64,000 bases of DNA, taken from assembly GCA_035772785.1 (NCBI GenBank), contig JAOCPU010000022.1, positions 62,001 through 126,000 on the forward strand, read 5' to 3'. Below the pieces are notes generated by a model that saw only the letters and a list, made by a program, of their open reading frames with translations, was not told the DNA's origin and did no database searches. The DNA is from Phlebiopsis flavidoalba. Taxonomy: Eukaryota > Basidiomycota > Agaricomycetes > Polyporales > Phanerochaetaceae. Of this stretch, positions 1 through 11,187 are shown in pieces. Position 1 is the stretch's first letter; every line of letters starts with the position of its first letter. A program made the position numbers and the translations under genes.

Positions 1-149
1 AGCGTCCTGGCTCGCAATGGGGTTCTCACAAGACTCTTGTTGACGACGAGGTCTTATGATACACGTTGAACCGTTTGGCACGCAGGAGCGTAAAGTCGTC
101 GTCAGGAGCAAAGGTTTAGAGAGAAGATTGTGAGGGAACACAACAGTGA

Positions 150-1345
150 GGCTACAGACCGAAGATACCGTCGATGGCTCGACCAATTGCGCCGAAAAAT
201 CCACACCCCCTTCGGCGCGTAGAGTAGAGCGACGAACTTCCGCAAGCTGCCTATTCATCATCTCACGCTCTTGCGCGTTCAAGGTACGGTTAGTGCTCGA
301 GGTCATTGGCCAGCCTCGTGATTTCCTGCTCCTTCGCCTCGCGAGCCAGCTTTTCCACCTCCAACGCATCCCGAATCTTGCCCACCTCCGCGTCTGCGCG
401 TGCTCGTTCCTTCGGCATACTCCTTCGACAGCCGCTCCCTGTCGTTCTCAATCCGCTCGGACGTTCCTCAGCAGGTCCTGCCGCACCTTCTCCAGCTCCT
501 CCTTCGTCCTCGACGTCCTTGGCCAGGAGCGCCTCCTCCATCTCTTTCTGAATCTCCGCAAGTTCTTCCATGTGCTTCTGCTGGAGAATCGCGAGCTCGC
601 GGTTGAGCTCGACGCCCGCGGCGGTCTGCGAAATGTCCTTGTGCCCTCGTCGACCAGCTCGCGCTCGGATGCGCAGCGCCGTTGGGCGGTTGTCGATGAG
701 CCGCCGTAGGAATCGTCTGCGCCGAGGCGAGCGTGTTGTCGTGGCGCACCATCGCCGCGCCCTTGTCGAGCACGGGTTTGAAAAGGATATCGTCCGTGCG
801 CAGCTCGAGCTCGCGCGCACTGCCTCGATCCGCGGAGACCTCGCTCCACATCGTCGTCGCGATTACGACATTTCGCAAAGTCTCGTCACCGCAGAGCTTG
901 CGGAACATCGCAAAATTACGACGGGAGATGCCACCCATGGGCGGAAGTCGGAAATGCGATGCATGTATATGATCCCGCTTAACTTGAGGCCGGCTTGGTA
1001 TCTGTGACGAGGCGTAAATACGTGGGACGGCGAGGGAAAGAAGCCACCCACGTCGAGGACAGATAAACAGAAATCATCTTGAGAATATCGGTATCGGACA
1101 CGGTAGTGTCGTCGAACCCGGGCGTGTCGACAAGTGTCACCATCTTGTCGCCTAGCTGAAAGGTGTTCCCCGTCTCGACCTTGGATGTGCATGACCTCAA
1201 GCCGTTTCCCGACAGCCAATTCGGAACCACTGATGAGAGTTGATAAACTAGGGCTCGTCAGTAGGCGAGCCACGCAAGCATACCTTGGGCCACTTACTGA
1301 TGACTTTCCAGAACCCGTAGCTCCCATTACACTGGACCCAACAGT
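150..1345 (-). CDS. P-loop G-domain GTPase with C-terminal coiled coil
   Basis: This is a probable cytosolic GTP-binding protein of the AIG1/Era-like P-loop type common in agaricomycetes; its role is unknown. Reading leftwards, the start region near 1327 carries the Walker A motif GATGSGKSS, followed at once by an intron whose acceptor is near 1250. Next come a switch-type stretch (GLRSCTSKV) and the G3 motif DTPGFDD near 1110-1130. After a short intron near 1020-1070 follow GIIYMHRISD and NVVIATTMW, which takes the place of the G4 NKxD motif. From about 600 down to 290 the protein is a charged coiled coil rich in E, K, R and A, and an extra piece (QEREMMNRQLAEVRRS) continues to about 190. 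Two single extra bases break the frame between Walker A and the switch region, and more break the coil. No neighbour suggests a pathway. Family assignment is firm; exact start and end are not. Confidence 0.8.
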
Positions 1346-1393
1346 CAGTGCACATAGCCATCGTGGACTTTAACAAATCAGCGTACGCAATGA

Positions 1394-1975
1394 TTATCTC
1401 TTCCGGCTCTGGTTCAGTGATGCGTGCGGTTGTTGGCCAATCCATCGTAGCTGCGGTCCATTGAGGCATCGGCGCAAAGTTATGGCTGTGATTGGTGTCA
1501 AAAGCTTGGGGGTACCGGGGTAACGAGTCATATGAAGGCAGCTTTCGAGGCTTTGATGGCAGCTTCGTCTTCGTGCGTGTCTGGTACATGGCCGAATGCG
1601 AAGGGGGAGGTGTACTTTTCTCGACGTCAGCAACGTCTTATAAGGAATGTAAGAGTGAACGAGTTTTCTCACGGGTATAGCCAGACATCCCTCGATGCTG
1701 TAGTAGATCACCCTACCCGTGTTCGAGGGCTGGGGCTGCGGCACAGCATACTTTGAACCCAAATACAGCATGCTGCTCTTCGCTTTAATATCCCTGGGGA
1801 CATTAAGGATATTTGAGCGGGAGGGTGGTAACTGGCACTTCTTGCTTCGGGAACCCTCGCAGGAACACCGAATGTACGGTATATCCACTTGGGAGCAATC
1901 GTCGTAGGACCAGTCCGACCTAACCGTGAGTGGTGGCGTCGTCAAGCTCGAACTCGACGGAGAGCGTGTGAACAC
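1394..1975 (-). CDS. Unrecognised ORF upstream of the GTPase
   Basis: A 193-codon open frame runs from ATG at 1975 towards the GTPase start. It is Ser/Pro/Arg-rich, with no signal peptide, membrane helix or motif I recognise. An overlapping frame just upstream (MDFSSLSRIPYFIHR, near 2015) also looks protein-like, so the true exon structure may use both. It could be a separate small gene or a 5' portion of the GTPase gene, since the strand is the same and the spacing is short. Coding status is uncertain. Confidence 0.25.
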   Translation of the reverse strand: MFTRSPSSSSLTTPPLTVRSDWSYDDCSQVDIPYIRCSCEGSRSKKCQLPPSRSNILNVPRDIKAKSSMLYLGSKYAVPQPQPSNTGRVIYYSIEGCLAIPVRKLVHSYIPYKTLLTSRKVHLPLRIRPCTRHARRRSCHQSLESCLHMTRYPGTPKLLTPITAITLRRCLNGPQLRWIGQQPHASLNQSRKR

Positions 1976-2502
1976 GGTGAATGAAATAGGGGATCCGCGA
2001 CAACGAGCTGAAATCCATTCGTCGACTGTACTTGAGGAGAAGCCATGATATCAGTTCGTGCAGTCTTCGGTAAGGCGTTCAGGCCGGTATCGAGAAACCG
2101 TGTTTCTCTGCTTTGACAGCAGGAGTTCAGCATACGAGAGCGAGAGAACGAATGCCAATATTACCTTCGCAAGACCCCTCTTCTACCGTGTCCTGATCAT
2201 CGGCAGTCTGGCCAAATGTCTGTCAAGCGCCGCGTCGTCTGGTTGTGGAATGAAAGTTTCGTACCCGTAGCGAAACCATACCAGGTATTGAGAGCACCAA
2301 ATGCGTCTGAGTAGAACGGGATAGACCGCAGGTTGATGTTCATGATACCCGAACAGTGAAGAGTCAAAGCTCAAGCTTCTGGCCAGTCGCTGTCTCAACG
2401 AACGAGGACCCCAGCCTCCTCAACGACCCGGGACACCTGCCCGTTGAGTCCTGGGACACGTGCTTGGCATGACGTCATCCATGACCTTCGTGTACAAGCC
2501 GT

Positions 2503-2960
2503 TTGGGCAAGTTGGCTGCCTTTCTCGAATCGCTCGTACCGCACGATATGTGCACGGGGAGCCTGACCGCAGCCAAGAATTTGTCGCACAGAGTATTGCA
2601 GCACCTTATACGGGGTACATGTAAGTATTTCCGACAAAGGCAGACATTATTCGTCAAACTAAACAGTGTTCAGAATAGGGCGGCGAAGAGAAAGGGTCGA
2701 GTGGCTCACCGACCGGACCACGATTCATTCACGGACGACCTTGAGTGTTCCGTGTGCATGCAATTCCGGTAAATCAGCACGCATTTTTTGAACAGCACAA
2801 CATCGTCTGACAGGGTTCCGTGGTATAGTACCCGTTCCTCGATCAGCGATTCGAACCACACTGAAGGTATACATCCTTGCAAGGGCGCGAAGTTTGCAGC
2901 GCAGCCTCATTGTCGGTCGTCAAAGTGCCTAGCGTAAGGCTCTTGACCTCCGGGCGCTGG
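2503..2960 (+). CDS. Possible RING-finger gene fragment
   Basis: An 89-codon frame ends in DDLECSVCMQFR, which looks like the first C-x2-C pair of a RING finger as found in LON/RING-type E3 ligases. A GT (GTAAATCAG) follows at once, and an AG near 2814 could open the next exon. In that exon HPCKGAKF lies where the second Cys/His cluster would be expected, but the remaining zinc ligands are not clear in any frame. Only one Cys pair is certain, so this may be a chance match or a RING gene broken by indels. Confidence 0.3.
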
Positions 2961-2979
2961 TTACCGGTAAGTAAGGGTA

Positions 2980-5210
2980 GGGACTTCGAGCCAGTAGTCT
3001 CCATCGCAAGTCTGAAGCCGACGAACATTTTGGAATTGTAGTTGACGTAGTGTAAGCAACCATCAAGTGTACCTGCATTGTAACCAGGGCTGAGGGAATG
3101 TCGAAGGCGAATCGCCATACGTGCGAACACAAAAGGAGCGGGTATCGCCAGGTTGAAGGCTTTATAAAAAAAAACCGGCCAGTGCATGCGACCTCCGGAA
3201 CTACCAGACCCGTACGCTTTGCCCCGCTACTGCTAGCCGGGGGAGCCGGTATGTCGATCCTTTAGAGTCTAGGTCTCCTCAGAGCCTGCGGGCCGAGTGT
3301 CTTGTGATTGAACTCTGGCGCCCCGTGGATGTTACGATCATTCATCGCACTAGCAACTGAATACTGCGCAGCCGTCTTGCTGACCTCTCGCGCGACGGCC
3401 AGGCCCATCAAGCCATTACGTTGTGATCTGTTCGCCGCGTCCCCATAAGCGGATACATCTCGTCCCAAGGGTCAAGGTTGCATGATGGATTTTAGGGAAA
3501 AGGGGAGTGCGGAATTGGGTGTGTTGGTCTCGTTCGGACAGGAGGAGGGAGATGAGGGAGTTATGAGACCGATGTGGAAGATGACATAGGGCAGAGGTAG
3601 CGTTACTATTTGTGTGTGTATTTAGCGCGAACAGGGGGCGCAGGGACATGGCTCGGGGAGCAGTCCTCGATTGCTAGGACCTGGTGCGCATGTCACGACG
3701 GTGAACAAAAAGCGACATAGCTGGACGAAGCGCTGTGTGACATGCTGCTCGCTACGAAAGCTCGTACAGCACTTGCCACGAAAGCGGGATACTGGAAGAG
3801 GTGTAGGAGCCTAGGTGCGGGCGATTTGTTTTACGCGATGCGTGTCTATCCAAAGGTGGATGGTGTGTGGGAGCAGGACCCGTTGGACCATGAGCCAAGC
3901 GCGGGCGACGGAATAGACGGTGCAACGGCAAGCACACGAAATGAGCCCACGCTAGGCTGCTGCTCGAGAATATGCTCGAACTCGGTGCAGCGGGGGCGTC
4001 GAGTGGTCGAGAGGACGATGCGCGTGGCATATGTATGGCCGGCTTGCAAAATGCCCATGTCATGCTGACCAGCGACACACTGAACGCAAGGGTTTAGACA
4101 TCATCGTCATCGTGGCAAAGAACAGTTTCACGGCTAAAATTTCTGGCCGACACAAGCTCGGTTGGAATCGTTATCCTAGAGACGATGAGAGCAGTGGGGA
4201 GGTGGACCGAGAGATGGTATTGATGTGAAGGTCAACGACATTTGCAACGTAAAACAAGAGGAATGTCGTCTGTCTGTAGAGTATGACCTGAGTCTCCGGA
4301 AGGTGTGTGCGCGTACGGGTAGAGCCTCTGCTGGGGCCTAAGCATTGCTTTAAAGTCTTGCGGTAGTCAGGTAGCCAATGATGAGCGACCATGCCATTGA
4401 TGAAAACTAAACGTGCCAGATCGAGTTATCATCGCCTCTCTCCCAAGCTCCTTATGTCGACACAACATCCGTCACACGCATGCTCGCCCCAGGAAAAACA
4501 TACTGGACAGTGATTTTCTCGGCTGCGGCCATTATAGTATGGGATTTCATCGTCGATTTCTCTGGTGATGAAGCGGCGAACGGTGTTTTGAGGGGGTGCA
4601 CCGTTTGACAACAGGCATGTTCTATCCTGGTACCTGAATAGCTAATAGCACATGTAGAGGTAGAAGAGACATTGAAGTGGTGGATGATGGATGGTGGTTA
4701 GGGTGAGATGGGTGGCCGGAACAAGTGTGAGATACTGCAGCAAGCAGACGTCTGTTGGGCCAACTATTCCTGCGACGATTGACACATGTTAAGGAAGGCC
4801 AGATCATGTCGTAGAGCGCACGAGGTAGTACGTGTCCAGGTATTCCCCAATGCCTCAGGAGTCTTTCACCATGCATAATCTGGCATAAATTATAGTGCAC
4901 ATATTAAATGGTTCACAGCCCCGTGCTCAATCAGACTCTATCAGGCTCGCTGCGTACCTCTCGACACACATTGTGATTCATAAGAAGCTCTCTATTCAAG
5001 TGAGTACGGTGGCATGTGCATTTGCATGAATGCGTTTGTCACCGCGCGGCGGCTTGCGTCCTAGGCTTGGATGATTGAGTCGTGGAACGTGGACATGCAG
5101 CGTCGAGGGTGGATTCTTGGAAGTATTGTCAAAATCGTATCGTACCAACATTTATTATCGACTCGTGTAGCACACTTTAATAAAAGCCACGCACCAGTGT
5201 CTTGTTTTCG
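2980..5210. other. No recognisable gene
   Basis: Open frames of 60-115 codons occur on both strands. The 114-codon minus frame at 2843-3187 and opposed frames at 3742-4078 are the longest. None carries a motif I recognise, and overlapping frames on both strands look equally (un)convincing. No tRNA, repeat or retroelement motif was seen. Confidence 0.4.
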
Positions 5211-5212
5211 TC

Positions 5213-5802
5213 ATGGCATTTGACGGACTCTACATTACGAGAGGCTACTTTGAACGTTTGGTAAGTCTCCGTGGCTGCTACTGGGATCGCCTCGCAAGTA
5301 GCTCAATGAGGGGCGGTTTTGCAGATACTCGGTGGACAACTTGCGACGAAGCAGCAAGGCTGAAGACTGATCTACTTCTAAGTCACAAAATAATCAGGAC
5401 CTCCGACTCGTGACCACGCACCCTTCGATTTTGACGTACGAGACTTATGTCCGCGGTCTCGAGAGGCAATGGAATGCGGGTAGGTGGTGAGGTGTTCTTG
5501 CACGACGAAGCCCTGCTCGAATTTCCCTGTTATGGTCTGTTTTTTCTTTGCAGATAGATGTTCTCAGCAGGGCGATGGGGTTCTCGCAGATCATCGAAAA
5601 AAAACACGCTGACCCTGGTAGCGGTCCCAGTGTCACGATGTTGAGAGGTCATAGCTGCCATCCCCGCCAAAGGATGTGCCGACAAACTCCAGATTTTCAT
5701 GGTCCGTCTCTTCGTTATATCTTTGTCCTGAGGCCGGCTCTAAGTATGCCCGGTCAGACCTATGCCCCCGGTAGCGCGATACCCGAACGGCCCCCTCGAT
5801 AA
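5213..5802 (+). CDS. Possible spliced hypothetical gene
   Basis: The reading begins MAFDGLYITRGYFERL at 5213 and meets a GTAAGT donor at once (near 5261), with AG acceptors at about 5300-5325. Exon-like text follows in shifting frames: TRWTTCDEAARL near 5330, HPSILTYETYVRGLERQWNAG near 5420-5480, and QIDVLSRAMGFSQIIEKKH near 5550-5605. The residue mix is protein-like and the splice signals are good, but I recognise no domain. The coherent text ends near 5610. Indels or further introns are needed to join the pieces. Confidence 0.35.
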
Positions 5803-6383
5803 AGCGACATGTGCGCCTCCGCGGAATAGCCATACGCCGTCCGTACAGAGGGGTTTGAGTCGCTGCTCGTCGTACCGCTCGTCTCGTCGCTGCTGAAACC
5901 TTGAACATCCGAGCATGACCTGGTATCGCTGATATTACGAGGACCACTCGACCTTTTTTGCCCTCGGCCCGTGCCGAAACCAACTACCATGCCACCCCTC
6001 CTCGAGGCCTCCCCTTCGACACCGAAATCTCCCGAGCCCCGATGATCCACCTTCGCCATAGCATTAGAGCAGTAGGCCAGCAAAACATTACCAACACCAA
6101 TCGCGGCCTGTCCATCCGCCGCTTTTCCTCCTCCAATGTTTTCACCGTCCTTCGTCGAGCATCGCCACGCAAATACAACACCGGCTTCGGTGTTCCCGTG
6201 AGCGAAAATGGTGGATACCTGATAGACATGATAGGGAGCTTGGAGGTTTGCGCCAAGGTGTGTGCATGTACCACGCTCAGTAGGACCAAACCTGAACAGC
6301 GGAAACGAGCTTGCTGTCCCCAACGATACAAAACATGTACCCACCATATATACACCCTCCATCCTCTCAGAGCACTCGCACAC
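5760..6383 (-). CDS. Hypothetical 207-codon ORF
   Basis: A single uninterrupted frame of 207 codons, one of the longer ones in this frame-broken window. It is Gly/Ser/Ala-rich (for example GGGKAADGQAAIGVGN) with a Ser/Thr-rich C-terminal third. No membrane segment or family motif is visible. The opposite strand is also open for 151 codons over much of the same span, so the open frame could reflect composition and not coding. Confidence 0.25.
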   Translation of the reverse strand: MCECSERMEGVYMVGTCFVSLGTASSFPLFRFGPTERGTCTHLGANLQAPYHVYQVSTIFAHGNTEAGVVFAWRCSTKDGENIGGGKAADGQAAIGVGNVLLAYCSNAMAKVDHRGSGDFGVEGEASRRGGMVVGFGTGRGQKRSSGPRNISDTRSCSDVQGFSSDETSGTTSSDSNPSVRTAYGYSAEAHMSLYRGGRSGIALPGA

Positions 6384-6409
6384 TCTCCCTCAACTTCCTA
6401 TATAGAAAC

Positions 6410-7500
6410 ATGAAGTCCACAGCAACAGAAGACACTTTTCGCCAATAACTTCCTGCGCAAGATTGGCTGCCCTGGCGCGCGCCATTCAGATGCAGTGCCA
6501 TACGAGGCAAGGGAGAAGGTGCATTTCCCCATTCATCGAAAGATGGGCGAGCACGATGGTAAAGAGGACACTATGTCCATGATTCGGTAAGGGATAATGT
6601 AGAGGGCCCAAAAGAGCGCACCTGAACGTATCGTCGAACGTTCGGAGATGAAATTTCGAAAACTCACGTCAGAGATGACGCTAAATTCCGACCAGCCCTT
6701 TCGCCCGACATGAAAATCTGCGCGGTCGTTATAGAGTACTTCTCAATTGTCCTTTATAGACACATTTGGTATAGGACTTTCATAGGGCGCAGAGGGTTGT
6801 GTGTCAACGCGCCGCGTTCTCTGATTTGCAATTGCACGCATGCCTGGCTGAAGTCAAACACAGTGGCCTGGTTCTAAACTATGTGACACGTTTTCATTCA
6901 GGTCTTGGTGTGAAAGATGCGGGCCATAGAAGTAGACTACCATCGAGTGTAGATTCTTACGATAAGGATCCCCTGAAGTTCCTTACTTTGAAGTACGCAT
7001 GCACAAGAGCGGCGAGAGACTGACCGCACCGAAGCTGCTGCCACCAGCCATATCGTCGCCCGTGCGCCTCATTTTCCGTCAATGATAATTTAAGTGAATT
7101 TCTGGCGCATTATTAGTTGGGGGAATCGTCCAGCTATAAGTCCCGCCACGGCAATGGTTCCGTCAGTGTTTTGGTGTGCGAGGTAATACACATGTCTGAC
7201 GATGTATTTCTGCTTTTGTTCGAGGCTCTGAGGAGTTTTTCAAAGCGCAGTATGGCATAGAAAAATCTCGGTGAGCGCACCGACCAAGCACCGACATACG
7301 TTATGAGTCTATTTCCCTGTGCCAGGGTGTCCACAGCCGACGCTAGAGACTGAATCATGAATGAGTTCTTTTCTCAGTGTCCACACCTTTTCAAGAAATA
7401 TACAACAGCCGAGATTGAGAGAGAACCATGACTTATGGAGATGAAATGAGTGGAAACATTACATTGTCAAAGGTAGTGCGTTCAAGACACAGCAGAAGCG
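6410..7500. other. No recognisable gene
   Basis: Only short frames (74 codons or fewer) and no motif. The right part probably contains the 3' flank of hydrolase A on the minus strand. Confidence 0.4.
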
Positions 7501-7503
7501 CTG

Positions 7504-8728
7504 CTATATATGTTTCATGAGAAGCTCGATCATCTTCTTTCGGCTCCTCCCAATGATACTGCAGAATTTGGTAAATAACATATTCAAACCATGCTACGTA
7601 GATTGCTCACCCATGTGATTTGCCGCCCTCTATCTTTACCACTGACACCTCCCGGCCCTGGTTTTTTCTCCGCAGGTGAGTCTCTCCGACGCAGGTCGTC
7701 GAAAGTCTTGGCGCCCCAAAGCGTAGGCCAAAGAGAGCAATCGCACCATAACGCTAGGACGGCCACTTGAGGGAGTATCCTCTTTTCGCCGAAAAGGAGG
7801 TTGTGAATATTGCGGTCGATGGATCTCCGGTCTTGTTATGAGCAACGCCCCAGAGCGCATCATGACTCCTGGCTCGACGATCCGCTCGATCTCGTTTTGG
7901 CGACATCTTCTCTGAGGTGCGAGTACCAATTTCCGTACGTGATCGGAGGACTTCGAGGGTGATGCTCCCCGGAGACTCGTCTGTGACAGGGGTGCAGTAG
8001 GCGGTAACCCACTTCAGGAACGCCGCAGGCTTTTCTGCTGGCCGGAATCGAGGGATGTCGTTGAGCGGATGTGTCAGGCCAGTGCTTACTTCAGTGCCGA
8101 AGACGTGATACGGAGGTCTTTGAGTGGGTCAGACGAGCATCACGGAAAGACCAGAGGCAAAAGAACTCGCCGTAGAGTATGACCTTCTCAAAAAGGGAGA
8201 GATAGCGCCATCTCTGCATCCTTGTCGAGAACCTGTGGGTCGCCGAGAATGGACGTGAGGCCCATCGTGTACATGGACCATGTCAAAAGCACAAGGCCCC
8301 CGACGTCGTGCCCGGCTTCTGTCATTTGCAGAGGTGTAATGCGAAGCTCTGCGCACACGAAAACGAGAAATGCAGCAATCTCACGACCGACTCTGCCTAC
8401 TGCTATGTTCTGGACCTCGATGGTTTCCGCAACGAACTCGGAAAGCTCTTCGTCCGGTGTATGGTGTAGAACCCGCTGTAGTCTCGCATATTTACGCTGA
8501 TCATTCGCAGACCGTATTTGGGTGCGGTGAGCGAGCATAGGTGAGAATATCACTACAAAAAGGCCATCGGTTATCATAATCTCCATGAAAGAATAGAATC
8601 TCACATCCGTTGAATGACAGTCCATGGACTGCGACTAGGGTGGTATAAGCCCCGTTTTCTACTCCCGAAGGAGCACCGCTGTCCTCATAAGACAGGTGAA
8701 GACCATCCCCTATGTGTGCAGAGGGCAT
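7504..8728 (-). CDS. Alpha/beta hydrolase A
   Basis: This is a predicted soluble alpha/beta-hydrolase-fold enzyme of unknown substrate. The start at 8728 gives MPSAHIGDGLHLSYEDSG. TTLVAVHG near 8640 is the usual strand-3 HG (oxyanion) motif. An intron follows at about 8570-8600. Then come EEFVAE-type helix text near 8430, REIAAFLVFVCAEL, and the nucleophile elbow VLLTWSMYTMG near 8290. A further intron follows near 8110-8170, then PAEKPAAFLKWVTAY (8010-8060), SGALLITRPEIHR (7830) and VAVLALWCD (7750). The last intron splits KIEGGKSH (7620), the region of the catalytic His, from YHWEEPK. One extra A near 7530 must be removed to reach the stop at 7504. The domain order and intron places match hydrolase B at 17.6-18.9 kb exactly. 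The elbow is T-W-S-M-Y instead of G-x-S-x-G. Confidence 0.85.
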
Positions 8729-8734
8729 GTCGAG

Positions 8735-9650
8735 CCTGAGTCCGATGGAAATGTCTCGTAAAGCATGGCCCTATTTATGCCAGGCAAGGTTTAGTTCTGT
8801 TCATTATGATGTGACATAGAGAGTCACACAAGTCGGACTTGTGCCTTAAGCTGTGCCTGTGCGGCGCAAGTGTTAGCTTCTCCCAAACCAAGAAAACATA
8901 TGTTTTGCAATGATGGATCTGACACGCAGAGGTCAACATAGTTCAGATTAGCACTGGTGGAGTGCCTTTTCTTGAGTGAAACTGACACATACCGGCGATA
9001 GCATGTGGAGAGCTAGCATTTGCGGGGGAATCCCTTGCGCAATTGAGGCGGAAAACTGTCCGCCACCTGGTTCTGTGGCGCATTATGGAATATACGCAAA
9101 GGGACTTGGAGATAGATGTGGCTGTTCGCGTCAGGAGCTCCCACGAGGAAAGGGTCTGGGCATAACGTACCAGGTTGTTCTGTGCGCTCCGACCACCAGG
9201 ACTGAGCAAATCATCTAGAGTAAGATTATGCATAACTGCTTTAAGACTAAGTTGAAACGACAGGCGGCGGCGGGGGCGGCCTATGGTGAGCACACAGCAA
9301 TGAAGACGGACGAAGTAGTGGATCTGGACAGAAAGGGCTCGGAAGGCATAGTGTGTCAGCCATAGGCTTGACATGCTTGATAGCTAGAGGCGATCCTAAA
9401 ATTTTGTTACAGGACCTTTCAGGACAGACGTCCAAGGCATCCCTCTCAGGCGGGCACAAGCTGGCGGGTGCGCAAAGGCACACGATCAATCATTGCCACA
9501 CGGGCGGGCGCGCATCATTTTAACCCCCCGCCATCAACGCACCGCGGCTGTTTGTTCGGCCTGCCTGACCGTGATATTCTACCACCACCATCCCCACCAA
9601 CCACCACACCGATTCCAGACGCATGGGTCACCCTCAGTGAAAAGGCTAAG
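8735..9650. other. Intergenic region between hydrolase A and Dsc3
   Basis: No gene recognised. The two flanking genes are divergent, so this 0.9 kb should hold both promoters. The block at 9490-9620 is rich in C and A (CCACCACC runs), which is common upstream of fungal genes. No TATA box stands out. Confidence 0.4.
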
Positions 9651-9659
9651 AGGAAAGCA

Positions 9660-10722
9660 GCGGCTTGTTGAAGCTCAAGGGGAGTCATCTGCGTCGACAA
9701 ACGCTATCCACGTCAAAGCCCTTGGTTATACGTTTCACCGAAGGCATCGAGGATCTGAGCCTGCAGGTCGAAGTTAGAGATGCAGGTGCGAGACGTGAAA
9801 CGTAAGGTGCGATCATGTTGTACAACATTGACATGGTACTGACTAGACAGTAGATTAGAGAGGCACGCCCGGCTCTACAGGATCGTCGGCTGCGCCTCAT
9901 ACATTCAGGTCGCCTGCTTACCGACGGCACGCTTCTACATTCTGGTTGGAGACTCTAGAGGAGAAAACAAACGCAGAGCAACAGCTGAGACTGCTCCCCC
10001 AGAGCCCACTGCACCGGGGGGCAACGCTCTTCGACCAACTGGCTCCATTGCTCAGTAGGGCCGAGATTGGAATCGGGTGAAGAGGAGGAGACGAAAGTGC
10101 AGGTAAGTCGTGATTGTTATCGTCACTCTCTCTGAGCTCACGCATTCGCCTTTGGTGAACAACAGAAAGCTCAGCTCAAACCATTGAGAGGCTTCGACAG
10201 ACTTGCGTCAGCGGGTTTCAGTCAAGACGATATTGCAAATATTCGCGCACAATTTCACGCGAATTCGTCTGGCGACTACATAGACCAAGAGTTCTCTAGT
10301 GAGGAAGACTGTCCAGTGTCTCCACTTGGATTGCTGTTATCTTTCTTAACTCCCTGACCTATTGTAGACGACGAGCATGTTCGTGCCTTGGAGGAACAAT
10401 GGATCGATTCCATGGATAACCACGGATCGGCAGCCATCTCCCACACGTCCGCGCCTGATACCATACTACGTGGGTTTGTCCTGGGATTCTTCTTGCCCGG
10501 TTCTACCATACTTCTTTTTCCCCACGAGTCGAAACCTGCGATCTTCTGGGAGGATGGGTCGGCTCACGAGGTTATTGATCGACCCATATTTTCGTACGTC
10601 GCTGTTTGCCGCGAGTTGGAGCATACGTTGACAGATAGTTACCAGGAAGCGTATGCAGATGGGCATTACTCTTGGTCTGTTGATGAACGTCTGTGTTTGG
10701 AGTTTGTTACATACGTCTTGAC
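9660..10722 (+). CDS. dsc3: DSC E3 ubiquitin ligase complex subunit 3 (Dsc3)
   Basis: Dsc3 is a subunit of the Golgi/endosomal transmembrane ubiquitin-ligase complex that, in fission yeast, activates the SREBP homolog. The N-terminal ubiquitin-like domain is seen as PLVIRFTEGIEDLSLQVEV (9710-9765), RLRLIHSGRLLTDGTLLHSW (9885-9945) and WLHCSVGPRLESGEEEE (10035-10090). After an intron at 10103-10165 comes the signature LRGFDRLASAGFSQDDIAN (about 10180-10240). An intron at about 10311-10367 precedes EHVRALEEQWIDSMD. The first membrane segment follows (GFVLGFFLPGSTILLF, near 10470-10520), then AIFWEDGSAHE. An intron at 10594-10645 precedes the last membrane helix, KRMQMGITLGLLMNV, and the stop at 10720-10722. 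No in-frame ATG precedes the first exon; the start is lost to an indel or lies in an unseen exon. At least one further frame slip lies near 10010. Confidence 0.9.
10594..10645 (+). other. 52-bp intron in Dsc3
   Basis: Donor GTACGT, acceptor CCAG. Removing it joins IFS to KRMQMG in frame and restores the conserved last membrane helix. This gives a good measure of intron size in this genome. Confidence 0.85.
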
Positions 10723-11187
10723 AGTACCATGATCAAGCTCGACCAGTGTCGCGCGGTTGTGTCTCGGATATTGAATATCTCTGCGCGCGCACGTGAATAT
10801 TTGAGTCGTGCCCCACTTCTTATTTCTCATAGTTATACTTGGTTTAATTGACCTACGGCATAATCACTACATGATACCTTTATATGACAAGCAAAATCTG
10901 TATTCGTGACCCGACCATTTATCGTAATGCGAGTTCCAAGAGCCTGTGCGAATGAGATACGATCATAAGCGCGCTTATGTCACCCATCAAACTGGCCCAA
11001 TAATTTCTGTGCGCGTGGTTCTGGCTCGTTCACTCGCGTTTCCCAGAAAATTTGGCTTGTCCCGCCTCCACCTCCTCGATACCCCTTTCTCTTCGTTTCT
11101 TTTGATCCTACTACCCTCACCTATAGTGGGTATCGTATTGGGTTTCCATAATCTTCGCAAACTCACCCGTGCCACTCCAGAAACAAG
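10723..11187. other. Intergenic region between Dsc3 and importin
   Basis: No gene seen. AT-richer from 10780 to 10930. The stretch just before the importin start (11010-11150) is C/T-rich, as is common in fungal promoters. Confidence 0.45.

Noticed and set aside
146..1007. Several long plus-strand frames over the first kilobase
   Set aside because: They are complements of the G-domain/coiled-coil gene, whose motifs are on the minus strand.
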